Notes: generated by a model not told the origin, from the sequence alone. DNA of 61,349 nt from SVMC01 sp045601345 (GCA_045601345.1 JAZRZL010000089.1:1-61349); one strand, 5' to 3'. Positions 31,837 to 41,467 are shown, numbered from the stretch's first letter. Translations and numbers: made by a program.

Positions 31837-34257
31837 TCACTGCCGGATTCCACGCTGGGGCTTTGTGGGGGCATCAGAAATAGGGATGGACAGGCAGTCT
31901 GTATTTCCAGTCCCCGTCTGTGATGCTTCCGATAAGCGCAGCTCCAATGCGGTCTGCAAGACCTCATCCACGTGCTCTACCGGGATAAAGTTCAGCGCAC
32001 GGCGAACTGTCTGGTCGATTTCGCTTAAATCTTTTTCATTTTCTCTGGGGATGATCACCGTATGGATGCCATGACGCAGCGCTGCCATCGTCTTCTCACG
32101 CAGACCGCCAATGGCCAGCACACGGCCACGAATGGAAATTTCGCCGGTCATCGCAATATCTCTTCGCACGGGGATATTGGTCAGCGCAGACACTATAGCG
32201 GTGCATACCGTGATACCGGCAGAGGGGCCGTCCTTCGGCACAGCGCCCTCGGGAAAATGAACGTGAATATCTTTGGTCTTATAAAAATCAGGCGCAATAT
32301 GGAGCTTATCGCATCTGGAGCGGATATAGCTCATGGCCGCCTGAGCGGACTCCTTCATCACATCACCCAGATTGCCGGTAAGCATCAGCTTCCCGCTGCC
32401 TTCCACCACATTGACCTCTACCTCCAGTGTTTCGCCGCCAACAGAGGTCCAGGCAAGGCCAGTTACCAAACCAACACTATTGGTCTGCGGCAGCTTTTCA
32501 GGCAGGAATTTGCGAACACCAAGGAAATCCTCCAGATTGCCTGCCGTCACGGTAATTCGCTTGGGTGGTTCCTCTGCGGCAAAGCACATGGCAGCCTTAC
32601 GGCAGATTTTACCGAGGCAGCGCTCCAGATTACGAACACCGGACTCTCTGGTATAGCAGGCAATGGTCTCCCGGATGGCCTCATCATTCAGACGAAGCTG
32701 GGTCTTTTTCAGACCGTGATTCTTGAGCTGCTTGGGAAGCAGATGGTTTTTCACAATCATCAGCTTCTCTTCATCGGTATAGGAGCCAAGCTCAATGACC
32801 TCCATACGGTCAAGCAGCGCACGGGGAATGGTATCGGTGGTGTTAGCTGTGGTGATAAACATACACTGCGAGAGATCAAAGGGCAGCTCAAGATAATGAT
32901 CCCGGAAGGTGGAATTCTGTTCGCTGTCCAGAACCTCCAGAAGTGCCGAGGAAGGATCCCCGCGGTAATCTGTTCCCATCTTATCAATTTCGTCAAGAAG
33001 GAGCAAGGGGTTTTTGACACCCGCCTGCTGGATACCCGCAAGGATTCTTCCGGGCATGGCACCGATATAGGTTTTTCGATGGCCGCGAATCTCTGCTTCA
33101 TCGTGGACACCGCCCAGCGCAATGCGGGAAATCTTTCGGTTCAGGCAGCGACCAATGGAAAATGCAATGGATGTCTTACCAACACCGGGAGGCCCAACCA
33201 GACACAGAATCTGACCTGCATAGTCCGGCATCAGTTTCTTCACAGCGAGGAATTCCAAAATGCGTTCCTTCACCTGTTCCAAGCCAAAATGATCCGCATC
33301 CAAAATTTTTTTGGCTTTGTTAATATCAATGGTTTCTTTTGTTGTTTTATTCCACGGAAGCTCCAGACAGGTATCGAGATAATTTCGAATAACCGCTGCC
33401 TCCGAGGAGCCAACAGGCTGCTTTTCAAGGCGGGTCACTTCCTTCAGAAGCTTTTCCTCTATCTCATCCGAAAGCGCAAGCGCACGGATCATATCCTCAT
33501 ATTGGGCAAGCTCCTCCTCATCGTCCTCTCCAAGCTCGGTGCGGATCACCTTCATCTGCTCACGCAGATAATAATCGCGCTGCCCCTTGTTCATGGAGTC
33601 CTGTACCTTCTCATTGATATCATCCTCAATGCGAAGAATTTGCAGCTCATGCGCAAGCAGACGGTTGGCAATTTCCAGACGGCGAACAGGCTGTAGCGTT
33701 TCCAAAATTTTCATTTTTTCATGATAGCCAAAGGTTCCGTTCTGGCCGATCACATCCGCGATTGCGCCGGGATTACCGCCTGTAAAAAGAGGAAGCAGAG
33801 AATCCGGCGGCGCTTTCTGCGTGAGGACAGAAAGCTCATCATACAGCTGGAAGCTCTGACGGCGCAGCGCCTCCACGCGGTTGGCAGCACCAGTGACCTC
33901 CGGCTCCGTGACCGACTCCACAAATCCCATCAGGCAGCTTTCGCTGGTATCCAGCTCCCGAAGCAGCGCACGTTCCTGACCTTCCACCAGAATTCGCATG
34001 GTATCCCCGGGGATTTTCAGAATCTGCTTGATGCGGGCAATGGTACCCATCTCATATAAATCAGCCTTTTCCGGTTCATCCACAAGGATATCCTTCTGCG
34101 TCACAAGAAACAGCTGTTGCTCGTGACCCATGGCCTTTTCCACAGCCGCAACGGACTTGTCCCTGCCAACATCAAAATGGATTAGCATCTGGGGAAAAAC
34201 CGTCAGACCTCGCAGCGGTAATACAGGCAGCCGCTGAGAATTGAGAATTTCATTCAT
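31837..34257 (-). CDS. lon: ATP-dependent protease Lon
   Basis: Hexameric cytoplasmic serine protease for misfolded and regulatory proteins. The 806-residue protein has the N-terminal LonN domain (LPVLPLRGLTVFPQMLIHFD), the AAA+ module with Walker A GPPGVGKTS near residue 355 and Walker B LLLLDEIDKM, and the LonC protease domain with the catalytic Ser in PKDGPSAGIT near 680 and Lys in GLREKTMAAL. The complete set is intact, and length is standard. It has its own upstream promoter candidate after the clpX terminator. Confidence 0.97.
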   Translation of the reverse strand: MNEILNSQRLPVLPLRGLTVFPQMLIHFDVGRDKSVAAVEKAMGHEQQLFLVTQKDILVDEPEKADLYEMGTIARIKQILKIPGDTMRILVEGQERALLRELDTSESCLMGFVESVTEPEVTGAANRVEALRRQSFQLYDELSVLTQKAPPDSLLPLFTGGNPGAIADVIGQNGTFGYHEKMKILETLQPVRRLEIANRLLAHELQILRIEDDINEKVQDSMNKGQRDYYLREQMKVIRTELGEDDEEELAQYEDMIRALALSDEIEEKLLKEVTRLEKQPVGSSEAAVIRNYLDTCLELPWNKTTKETIDINKAKKILDADHFGLEQVKERILEFLAVKKLMPDYAGQILCLVGPPGVGKTSIAFSIGRCLNRKISRIALGGVHDEAEIRGHRKTYIGAMPGRILAGIQQAGVKNPLLLLDEIDKMGTDYRGDPSSALLEVLDSEQNSTFRDHYLELPFDLSQCMFITTANTTDTIPRALLDRMEVIELGSYTDEEKLMIVKNHLLPKQLKNHGLKKTQLRLNDEAIRETIACYTRESGVRNLERCLGKICRKAAMCFAAEEPPKRITVTAGNLEDFLGVRKFLPEKLPQTNSVGLVTGLAWTSVGGETLEVEVNVVEGSGKLMLTGNLGDVMKESAQAAMSYIRSRCDKLHIAPDFYKTKDIHVHFPEGAVPKDGPSAGITVCTAIVSALTNIPVRRDIAMTGEISIRGRVLAIGGLREKTMAALRHGIHTVIIPRENEKDLSEIDQTVRRALNFIPVEHVDEVLQTALELRLSEASQTGTGNTDCLSIPISDAPTKPQRGIRQ

Positions 34258-34289
34258 GGATGTACTCCTATCTACGTTTTGTTGGTCTC

Positions 34290-34318
34290 AGCATATCATA
34301 AATCAGCACAATGAGCAA
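34290..34318 (-). promoter_or_regulatory. Candidate lon promoter
   Basis: TTGCTC (34313-34318), 17-nt spacer, TATGCT (34290-34295) with an extended TG, on the minus strand. Confidence 0.4.
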
Positions 34319-34338
34319 GTGCGCAATTATGGAAATAC

Positions 34339-34366
34339 AAAAAAGGGAGACAAAGCCCCCTTTGAT
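34339..34366 (-). terminator. Terminator after clpX
   Basis: AAAGGG/CCCTTT stem with a 10-nt loop, followed by a T run on the minus strand, 11-38 nt after the clpX stop. Confidence 0.7.
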
Positions 34367-34376
34367 GCATATGTGT

Positions 34377-35630
34377 TTATGCGCCCGCCTTTTCGATTCC
34401 CCGCTGAATGATGGGGGTCTGCTCTCCATTGATGCATTTCTCCGTCATAATCACCTTGGTGATGGTCTTGTCAGACGGGATATCGTACATCACGGGAATC
34501 ATCAGCTGTTCAAGCACAGCGCGCAGACCTCTTGCGCCAATCTGGCGGTCAATGGCCTTCTGGGCAATCGCCTCCAGCGCACCCTGCTCAAATTCCAGCT
34601 CAACATTATCGAAGGCAAGCATCTTCTGATACTGCTTGCAAAGCGCATTCTTTGGCTCGGTAAGGATTTTGACCAAATCTTCCTTGCCAAGATTTTCCAG
34701 ACTGGTAATCACCGGCAATCTGCCCACAAGCTCGGGAATGATACCGAATTTGAGCAGATCATGGGGCTGCACCTGACGGAACAGCTTGCCAATATCCCGG
34801 TTCTTCCGGCTCTCCAATTCGCTTCCAAAGCCAATGGAGCTGCGATCCACACGCGCCTCAATAATCTTATCCAGCCCGTCAAAAGCACCACCGCAGATAA
34901 AAAGAATGCGGGAGGTGTCGATCTGGATAAATTCCTGCTGGGGATGCTTGCGGCCACCCTGGGGGGGAACATTGGCCACAGTACCCTCTACAATCTTCAA
35001 AAGTGCTTGTTGGACACCCTCGCCGGAAACATCTCTGGTAATTGAGGTATTCTCACTTTTGCGGGCAATTTTATCCATTTCATCAATATAGATGATGCCG
35101 CGCTCGGCAAGCTTTACATCAAAATCCGCCGCCTGAAGCAGACGCAGGAGAATGTTTTCCACATCCTCACCCACATAGCCAGCTTCGGTCAAGGTCGTTG
35201 CGTCGGCAATGGCAAAGGGAACATCCAGAATCTTTGCCAGCGTCTGAGCAAACAGCGTTTTGCCGCAGCCGGTGGGGCCAATAAGAAGAATATTGCTCTT
35301 TTGCAGTTCCACATCGGAGGAATCTCCAAAGAAAATGCGCTTATAGTGGTTATAAACCGCGACAGATAAGGCAATCTTTGCCTCCGTCTGACCAACAATA
35401 TAGCCATCCATATACTGCTTAATCTCTCTGGGGGTAGGCAGCCGATCCGGAATCTCTAAAGAAGTGTCGGCCATGGATTCATACATATCCTCCCGCAGAA
35501 GGCTGCTGCAAAGCTCTACACACTCGTCACAGATATAAACATTGTTGGGGCCGGACATGATGCGTTTTACCTGTCCCTGCCGCTTTCCACAGAATGAGCA
35601 GCGTGGCGAGCGTTCGTCATTCTTTGCCAA
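34377..35630 (-). CDS. clpX: ATP-dependent Clp protease ATPase subunit ClpX
   Basis: AAA+ unfoldase that feeds ClpP. The 417-residue protein has the N-terminal zinc-binding domain with CSFCGKRQ and ICDECVELC (residues 11-42), Walker A GPTGCGKT near 118, Walker B IIYIDEMDKI near 180, and the sensor region RQIGARGLRAVLE. It follows clpP by 16 nt. Confidence 0.97.
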   Translation of the reverse strand: MAKNDERSPRCSFCGKRQGQVKRIMSGPNNVYICDECVELCSSLLREDMYESMADTSLEIPDRLPTPREIKQYMDGYIVGQTEAKIALSVAVYNHYKRIFFGDSSDVELQKSNILLIGPTGCGKTLFAQTLAKILDVPFAIADATTLTEAGYVGEDVENILLRLLQAADFDVKLAERGIIYIDEMDKIARKSENTSITRDVSGEGVQQALLKIVEGTVANVPPQGGRKHPQQEFIQIDTSRILFICGGAFDGLDKIIEARVDRSSIGFGSELESRKNRDIGKLFRQVQPHDLLKFGIIPELVGRLPVITSLENLGKEDLVKILTEPKNALCKQYQKMLAFDNVELEFEQGALEAIAQKAIDRQIGARGLRAVLEQLMIPVMYDIPSDKTITKVIMTEKCINGEQTPIIQRGIEKAGA

Positions 35631-35646
35631 TTCTGTTCACTCCTTT

Positions 35647-36246
35647 TTATCGCTGATATATGACCTGATCTACCAGTCCATATGCCTTGGCTTGCTCTGC
35701 GGTCATAAAGTTATCGCGTTCGCAGTCACGGCAAATCGTTTCATAGTCCTTGCCGGTATTATCAGCAAGAATCTGATTGAGCCGCTTTTTCATCGCAATA
35801 ATCTGTTCGGCATGAATTTCGATGTCGGTCGCCTGACCCTGTGCGCCGCCGGAGGGCTGGTGGATCATAATCTCGGCATTGGGCAGTGCGATGCGTTTAC
35901 CCTTCGTGCCACTGGACAAAAGGAATGCACCCATAGATGCGGCAAGACCGATACAGATCGTGGAAACATCACACTTGATATACTTCATGGTATCATAGAT
36001 GGCAAGGCCGGAGGTTACGCTCCCACCGGGAGAGTTGATGTAGAACTGAATGTCCTTATCCGGATCCTGCGCTTCAAGATAGAGCATCTGCGCAACCACC
36101 AGAGAGGCAGTTACATCATTGACTTCCTCAGAGAGGAAAATGATACGGTCATTGAGCAGACGGGAGAAAATATCATAACTCCGTTCGCCACGGCTGGTTT
36201 GTTCAACTACATAAGGGACTAAACTCATATTGGAATCTCCTTTCAT
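35647..36246 (-). CDS. clpP: ATP-dependent Clp protease proteolytic subunit
   Basis: Tetradecameric serine protease. The 199-residue protein has the catalytic Ser in GLAASMGAFLLSSG, His in EIMIHQPSGG and the Asp in the NTGKDYETICRDCERDNFMTA-type region. N-terminal processing at the VVEQTSRGERSYDIF segment fits the family. It is cotranscribed with clpX. No CtsR-type tandem heptad operator was seen upstream. Confidence 0.97.
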   Translation of the reverse strand: MKGDSNMSLVPYVVEQTSRGERSYDIFSRLLNDRIIFLSEEVNDVTASLVVAQMLYLEAQDPDKDIQFYINSPGGSVTSGLAIYDTMKYIKCDVSTICIGLAASMGAFLLSSGTKGKRIALPNAEIMIHQPSGGAQGQATDIEIHAEQIIAMKKRLNQILADNTGKDYETICRDCERDNFMTAEQAKAYGLVDQVIYQR

Positions 36247-36289
36247 TGGTGTAACATTCTAACCGGATTCCAGGAAAAATATTCGTATT

Positions 36290-37582
36290 TTACTCAGCAG
36301 CTTCCTCTGCTGCAGGTGCAACAGCAATAGCATTCTCAACAATCAGCTCTATAGCCTTGCGGTCAAGCAAGTCGGCCTTGACATCTTCAACAACCAGACG
36401 AGCCTTGATTTTGTCCGTCGGCATACCGTAAATCTCGGACATACGCTCATATTCCTTCTCAATGTCTTCTTCGCTGATCTCGAATGCTTCAACTTCGGCA
36501 ATCTTGGCAAGCATCACCTTGGTCTTGACCTGACGAGCTGCATTGGGGCGCATGATTTCGCGCATCTTTTCTTCGCCGCCAAAGATCTGTGTATACTGCT
36601 CCATGGTCATACCATTCATTGCCAGTTGATAAGTCGTCTGCTTCATCTGATATTCAAGCTCTTCATCCACCATGCAGTCGGGCAGGTCAGCCTCGGTATT
36701 GCCCAGTGCCATTTCCAGAGCGGCAGACTTGAAGGCGGATTCAACAGACTCAGCCTTTTCCTTCTCAAAGCGGGTACGGATATCACTGCGAAGCTCTTCC
36801 ATGGTGTCGAATTCGGAAACGTCCTTTACGAACTCATCATCCAGCTCCGGCATAATCTTTTCTTTGAGGTCGTTGAGGACAACATGGAATACCGCAGGCT
36901 TGCCCGCCAGATCGTCCTGATAATCCTCGGGGAAGGTTACATCAATGTCCTTTTCTTCACCGATGTTCATGCCGATGACCTGATCCTCAAAGCCGGGGAT
37001 GAACTCATCGGAGCCAAGCTCTAGGTCGAAGTCTTCGTCGGAGCCGCCATCAAATACAACGCCGTCGATGAAGCCCACAAAGTCAATGTTGGCCGTATCA
37101 CCAAAACGGGCTTCACGCTCAACACTCTCCAGACGGGAGACGGTCTCTGCCATGCGCTCAATTTCCTTGTCAATATCACTCTCAGGAACCTCTGCACTGG
37201 CTTTGGGAACCTCAAGACCCTTATACTGGCCAAGGGTAACCTCAGGATAGAGGGATACTTCCAGCGTCATGGTATAATTGCCGCCCTCAAGCTTGTCCAG
37301 CTTGGTGACAGATGGGATACCAACCACCTTCAGGCCGCTTTCGGTGAGGCAGTCCAGGATACGCGGGAAAATCTCATTGACAGCATCTTCCAGAAATACA
37401 TCTGCGCCATAGATGGATTCGACCATCTTTCTGGGTGCATGACCCTTGCGGAAGCCGGGAAGCAGGATATCCTTCTTTGCCTTGTTGTAGGCAATGGACT
37501 TAGCCTTTTCAACGGTTTCGTAGCTAAGCTCCAGATCGACGGTTGCCTTGGAGCCTTCTCTGGTCGTGTTGGTAATTTTCAT
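36290..37582 (-). CDS. tig: Trigger factor
   Basis: Ribosome-bound peptidyl-prolyl isomerase and chaperone. The 430-residue protein has the ribosome-binding signature GFRKGHAPRKMVE near residues 44-56, a central FKBP domain (RFGDTANIDFVGFIDGVVFDG split over 160-182) and a helical C-terminal chaperone arm ending in Ala/Glu-rich residues. Order tig-clpP-clpX-lon-engB is the classic proteostasis cluster. An extended -10 (TGATAGAAT near 37634-37642) lies upstream without a clear -35. Confidence 0.97.
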   Translation of the reverse strand: MKITNTTREGSKATVDLELSYETVEKAKSIAYNKAKKDILLPGFRKGHAPRKMVESIYGADVFLEDAVNEIFPRILDCLTESGLKVVGIPSVTKLDKLEGGNYTMTLEVSLYPEVTLGQYKGLEVPKASAEVPESDIDKEIERMAETVSRLESVEREARFGDTANIDFVGFIDGVVFDGGSDEDFDLELGSDEFIPGFEDQVIGMNIGEEKDIDVTFPEDYQDDLAGKPAVFHVVLNDLKEKIMPELDDEFVKDVSEFDTMEELRSDIRTRFEKEKAESVESAFKSAALEMALGNTEADLPDCMVDEELEYQMKQTTYQLAMNGMTMEQYTQIFGGEEKMREIMRPNAARQVKTKVMLAKIAEVEAFEISEEDIEKEYERMSEIYGMPTDKIKARLVVEDVKADLLDRKAIELIVENAIAVAPAAEEAAE

Positions 37583-37691
37583 TTATATTCCTCCCATATC
37601 AATCAAAAGAGTGTGAATTCACGAATCCGTGTTATTCTATCAGATTACTGATGAAATTTCCAGTAAAAAATAAAAAATTCATAATTAATTC

Positions 37692-38381
37692 TTATTCCAG
37701 CACCTTTACTGGATTAAAATTGATATAATCAGCAGAAACAAGCTGGAAATGTGTACCATCAAAGTCTCCTTCTATGGCCAGCTTATGGCTTTCACTGTGA
37801 AGATGACCATAATAACAGGCTGCAACCCGATACTGCTTGAGCAAATCCAAAATCTCAGGACAGGTATAACCCCGATATCGGGGTGGATAATGCAGGAAGC
37901 AGAGCTTAGGCAACTCCCCTGCTGCTTTTAAAGAAGCTTCTAGACGAATGAGTTCCCTGCGGAATACCTTTTCATCGTGGGTACCTTGCCTATCCTCCTC
38001 ATAGAACCAGCCTCTGGTACCGCAAAGAGCAAAGCCGCCATATTCATAGCAATTGTTATTGAGGATAAACATATTATCCCAGCCGTTTTCCTCACAAAAG
38101 CGATAAAACTTTGCACAGGTAGACCACCAATAGTCGTGGTTACCCTTGAGGATAATTTTTCTGCCGGGGATGGCAGCGATATAGGCAAAGTCCTCTTTTC
38201 CCTGAGATAAATCCAGCGCCCAGCATAAATCTCCCAGAAGCACCGTAGTATCCTCAGGGCGGATCTTTGCGATTCCTTCCTTCAGCTTGTCCGCGTAGCC
38301 TTGCCATGCGCCGCCAAATATGTCCATGGGCTTATCTGTACCGAAGGACAGATGCAGATCGCCGATTGCGTATAGAGCCAT
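37692..38381 (-). CDS. Metallophosphoesterase
   Basis: Calcineurin-like phosphoesterase of 229 residues. Metal-binding motifs are visible in order: AIGDLHLS at the N-terminus, LLGDLCWALD near residue 48, ILKGNHDYWW near 78 and YYGHLHSESH near 195. No signal peptide, so it acts in the cytoplasm. The substrate is unknown. It is the last gene downstream of yraN on the minus strand, separated by 41 nt. Confidence 0.9.
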   Translation of the reverse strand: MALYAIGDLHLSFGTDKPMDIFGGAWQGYADKLKEGIAKIRPEDTTVLLGDLCWALDLSQGKEDFAYIAAIPGRKIILKGNHDYWWSTCAKFYRFCEENGWDNMFILNNNCYEYGGFALCGTRGWFYEEDRQGTHDEKVFRRELIRLEASLKAAGELPKLCFLHYPPRYRGYTCPEILDLLKQYRVAACYYGHLHSESHKLAIEGDFDGTHFQLVSADYINFNPVKVLE

Positions 38382-38422
38382 AGGTTACTCAAACTCCAAA
38401 ATTCTATTTTCAAACTGCTCCA

Positions 38423-38797
38423 TCAGATTTTTGCGGAAAATGCATCCTCCAGATGGATAATTTTCGGTTTTTTTGTCGCCATTCCTTCCGGCGCATAGAC
38501 TTCAATCACATCAAAGCGTGGCTGTAGTGATGTTTCATTGTTCTCCAACCAGATTTGTGCAGAAGCAAGAATCCGTGCCTGCTTCCGATTGGTCACAAAC
38601 TCCCTAGCCTGTGCATAGTTTTCATTTCTGCGGGTTTTGACCTCCACAAAAACGACCATGCTTTTTTGCTGCGCAATCAAATCAATCTCCCCAAAACGGG
38701 TGTGATAGTTACAGGCAATGATTTTATAGTGCTTCCTGCGCAGGTAATCCGCCGCGCAGGCTTCGCCCCAATGGCCGGAAATTTTATCCCTCGCCAT
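38423..38797 (-). CDS. yraN: UPF0102/YraN endonuclease-like protein
   Basis: A 124-residue member of the UPF0102 (YraN) family, with a Holliday-resolvase-like nuclease fold. Signature segments are GEACAADYLRRKHYKIIACNYHTRFGEIDLIA in the first half (split here across residues 8-38) and VFVEVKTRRNENYAQA, where the E-x-K and D residues form the predicted metal site. It overlaps rnhB by 14 nt, an arrangement seen widely. Cellular role remains uncertain. Confidence 0.92.
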   Translation of the reverse strand: MARDKISGHWGEACAADYLRRKHYKIIACNYHTRFGEIDLIAQQKSMVVFVEVKTRRNENYAQAREFVTNRKQARILASAQIWLENNETSLQPRFDVIEVYAPEGMATKKPKIIHLEDAFSAKI

Positions 38798-39392
38798 AGA
38801 ATTTCTTTAAGAAGGTTGTGCGGTGAATCGGACACGCGCCATAGGTGCGAAGGGCTTCATAGTGCCGCTTGGTACCGTAGCCCTTATGGACATCAAAGCC
38901 GTATTCGGGATACTGCTTCGCGTATTCGCACATCAGACGATCACGGCTGACCTTAGCCAAAATAGAAGCTGCCGCAATATTGGCACTGAGACTGTCACCC
39001 TTGATGATGGTCTGGGAAGGTACACCAAAATTCGTGTCCCGGTTTCCGTCAATAAGCGCCAAATCAGGGGGAACGGAAAGCCCCGCAATGGCGCGGCGCA
39101 TCGCAAAGAAGGTGGCCTGCAAAATATTAATTTCGTCCACTTCCCTTTCGCTGGCGCTGGCAATGGAATAGGCAATTGCCTGTGATGTGATCTCACCAAA
39201 CAAAAACTCACGTTTTTTCTCAGTGAGCTTTTTGGAGTCATTCAGTCCCTCAATCAAAAGCCCCTTGGGAAGAATGACTGCCGCCGCAAACACAGGCCCA
39301 GCCAAAGGTCCGCGGCCTGCTTCGTCCACACCGCAGATACACGAAACGCTATCGGAATACGCGGCATTCTCATATGCCCAAAGATCAATCAT
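38784..39392 (-). CDS. rnhB: Ribonuclease HII
   Basis: Removes ribonucleotides and RNA primers from DNA. The 202-residue protein has the DEDD-type active site visible as GVDEAGRGPLAGPVFAAAVI near residue 20, LNDSKKLTEKKRE near 50 and DGNRDTNFG near 115. It overlaps rbgA upstream by 8 nt and yraN downstream. Confidence 0.96.
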   Translation of the reverse strand: MIDLWAYENAAYSDSVSCICGVDEAGRGPLAGPVFAAAVILPKGLLIEGLNDSKKLTEKKREFLFGEITSQAIAYSIASASEREVDEINILQATFFAMRRAIAGLSVPPDLALIDGNRDTNFGVPSQTIIKGDSLSANIAAASILAKVSRDRLMCEYAKQYPEYGFDVHKGYGTKRHYEALRTYGACPIHRTTFLKKFYGEG

Positions 39393-40263
39393 GCTGCACC
39401 TCCTCTACCGGCGGCTGCTCAAAGGTGAAGCGACCCAATTTGATGCTGCGATATTCCTCCATCAGCACCCGCGCCATGCGTTCAGTATTGAGTTCTCCCT
39501 TTGAAAGAAGAAACCCTCTTCTTGCCGCAGCTTTTTCCAAAAGCACCCAGCCCTTTTCCATAGGCTCTGCTTCAATCTGGTAGCGTTCCTGTATGGCCTG
39601 CGGATAATTTCTCCACAGAAGCTCCATAAGGGCACAGGCCAACTCTTCAATATCATAAACATCGTCTTTTACCGCACCAGTAAAGGCAAGGCGCATACCC
39701 ACCTGCATATCCTCAAACTTTGGCCAGAGAATACCGGGGGTATCCAGAAGCAAAAGACCCTGATCGACAGTGATCCACTGCTTGCCTCTGGTTACGCCGG
39801 GACGGTTTTCCGCCTTTGCACCCTTGCGGCCGGCAATCTGGTTGATAAAGGTGGATTTTCCTACATTGGGAATGCCGACAATCATCAGCTTTAAGGGTCT
39901 TCCAGCTTGTCCGCGCTCGGCATAACGCTTGAGCTTCTCAGAAAGAAGCGTGCGGATCGCCGGAACAAAGGTGTTAATTCCACGGCGGGACTTGCAGTCA
40001 GTACAGATAACTGCATAGCCTTTAGACTTAAAATAAGCCGTCCAGCGCTTGGTCATCTCCGTATCTGCCATATCCACGCGGTTTAAAATAATCATTCTGG
40101 GCTTACTTCCGCAGATGGTATCAATATCAGGATTCCGGCTGGACATGGGAATGCGGGCATCCAGAATTTCGCAGACAGCGTCCACCAGTCGGATATCCTC
40201 CTCCATCATCCGCCGGGTTTTGGTCATGTGCCCGGGATACCAATGGATGGTCATATCTTCCAT
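39385..40263 (-). CDS. rbgA: Ribosome biogenesis GTPase RbgA/YlqF
   Basis: Circularly permuted GTPase acting in a late step of 50S assembly. The 292-residue protein begins with IHWYPGHMTKTRRMM and has permuted motifs: G4 NRVDMAD near residue 60, G1 GIPNVGKSTFINQI near 130 and G3 DTPGILWPK near 173. It overlaps lepB by 1 nt. Position between rplS/lepB and rnhB matches Bacillus ylqF. Confidence 0.96.
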   Translation of the reverse strand: MEDMTIHWYPGHMTKTRRMMEEDIRLVDAVCEILDARIPMSSRNPDIDTICGSKPRMIILNRVDMADTEMTKRWTAYFKSKGYAVICTDCKSRRGINTFVPAIRTLLSEKLKRYAERGQAGRPLKLMIVGIPNVGKSTFINQIAGRKGAKAENRPGVTRGKQWITVDQGLLLLDTPGILWPKFEDMQVGMRLAFTGAVKDDVYDIEELACALMELLWRNYPQAIQERYQIEAEPMEKGWVLLEKAAARRGFLLSKGELNTERMARVLMEEYRSIKLGRFTFEQPPVEEVQHD

Positions 40264-40859
40264 TAGTGAATCACTCCCAGACGGCCAAAATCCTTGGCAT
40301 CCGTCTCATTTTCCTGACCGGGAAAAACAATCATCAGAACGCGGCCAAGAATGTAGCGCTTATCAAAAATACCGATATCAGGATAACGGCTGTCCGCAGA
40401 ATGGTTGCGGTTGTCACCCATAACATAGACACAGCTCTTCGGTACTGTCACCGGGAATGAAATGGTCAGATAAGAGGGATGAACCATCGGCTCATTAATA
40501 TAAGGTTCATCCAGCGGAACACCATCTACATAAACGGTACCAATGCCGTCCTGATAGCGAATATCAACGGTCTGCCCTTCCACTGCAATGACGCGCTTAA
40601 CAATGGCTTCACCGTCATTATAGGTCGGCACAGAGGCCACAACCACATCACCGGGTTTCGGATCAGAATAAACCGTATTGCTGAGCAGTGCAAGCCGGTC
40701 ACCATCCAGAAGTGTAGAGGTCATGGAGGGACCAATGACACTGACTGTCCGCATAAGGAAAACGAACAGCAGCAAAACTGCTGCAAGGATATAGAGCATA
40801 TCATGAAGCAGATCGTAAAGCTCCCATGCGCGGTCGGTGGTTTTTTCAGAGTTCATCAT
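40263..40859 (-). CDS. lepB: Signal peptidase I
   Basis: Membrane-bound Ser/Lys protease that removes signal peptides. The 198-residue protein has one N-terminal membrane span (about 19-40), the catalytic Ser in VIGPSMTSTL near 48, Lys in IVKRVIAVEGQ near 88 and the GDNRNHSADSR box near 147. It is the Gram-positive short type. A terminator lies between it and rplS, so it may have its own promoter or rely on readthrough. Confidence 0.96.
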   Translation of the reverse strand: MMNSEKTTDRAWELYDLLHDMLYILAAVLLLFVFLMRTVSVIGPSMTSTLLDGDRLALLSNTVYSDPKPGDVVVASVPTYNDGEAIVKRVIAVEGQTVDIRYQDGIGTVYVDGVPLDEPYINEPMVHPSYLTISFPVTVPKSCVYVMGDNRNHSADSRYPDIGIFDKRYILGRVLMIVFPGQENETDAKDFGRLGVIH

Positions 40860-40937
40860 ATCGCCTCTTTCTTATGGCTTTCGGAATATTATACACGAAA
40901 ATTAACAATATGAAAAGAGTTTTCTTTCTATTGTAAA

Positions 40938-40966
40938 ATAAAAAGAGACAGCAACCTGCTGCCTCT
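40938..40966 (-). terminator. Terminator after rplS
   Basis: Stem AGAGGCAGCA/TGCTGTCTCT (one G-U) with a 3-nt loop, then TTTTTATTTT on the minus strand. Confidence 0.85.
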
Positions 40967-40992
40967 TTTTAAACAATGGACTGGGATTAGGC

Positions 40993-41334
40993 TTAGACCT
41001 TTTCCTTGACCTTGGCGGCTTTGCCAAGACGGTCGCGCAGGTAGTACAGCTTTGCACGGCGAACCTTACCATGACGAACAGTCTCAACCTTGACCACGGA
41101 GGGAGAATGCACGGGGAACACCTTTTCGCAGCCAACGCCATAGCTCAGGCGGCGGACGGTGATGCTCTCTTCAATGCCGCCATGCTTGCGGGCAATGATA
41201 GTACCTTCGAATACCTGAATTCTCTCACGAGCGCCTTCCTTGATCTTTACATGGACGCGGACGGTATCGCCGACGTTCATTTCAGGCAGCTCTTCCTTCA
41301 TGTACTGGCTGGTCAGAGATTTAATAAGATCCAT
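40993..41334 (-). CDS. rplS: 50S ribosomal protein L19
   Basis: The 113-residue ribosomal protein at the 30S-50S interface. Diagnostic segments are GDTVRVHVKIKEG, FEGTIIARKHGGIEESITVR, GVGCEKVFPVHSPSV and RRAKLYYLRDRLGKAAKVKE. A ribosome binding site AGGAGG is 5-10 nt upstream and the promoter is strong. Neighbours match the conserved rplS-lepB-ylqF-rnhB order. Confidence 0.98.
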   Translation of the reverse strand: MDLIKSLTSQYMKEELPEMNVGDTVRVHVKIKEGARERIQVFEGTIIARKHGGIEESITVRRLSYGVGCEKVFPVHSPSVVKVETVRHGKVRRAKLYYLRDRLGKAAKVKEKV

Positions 41335-41337
41335 TAT

Positions 41338-41432
41338 ATTGTCCTCCTAAATTATTCAGCGTTCATATCGCAAGGAATGCCGCAATACATTTTCGTACCG
41401 GCTGCGACAGCGGACCACCAGATTTCACAGAC
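41338..41432 (-). ncRNA. Possible L19 leader structure
   Basis: The predicted 5' untranslated region is about 95 nt. It can form a TATTGC/GCGATA stem with a 10-nt loop near 41365-41390 and a GGTAC/GTATT stem beside it. Firmicutes rplS transcripts are known to carry a short autoregulatory leader; whether this one matches the consensus needs a covariance search. Confidence 0.3.
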
Positions 41433-41438
41433 CAAGGT

Positions 41439-41467
41439 ATTTTATCACATAGAGGACAAGAATGCAA
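41439..41467 (-). promoter_or_regulatory. rplS promoter
   Basis: TTGCAT (41462-41467), 17-nt spacer, TAAAAT (41439-41444) with an extended TG, on the minus strand. Confidence 0.7.

Noticed and set aside
32062..33696. 544-codon open frame antisense to lon
   Set aside because: Long, but a mirror of lon codon bias. The protein is rich in His and Gln with no recognisable fold and no ribosome binding site.
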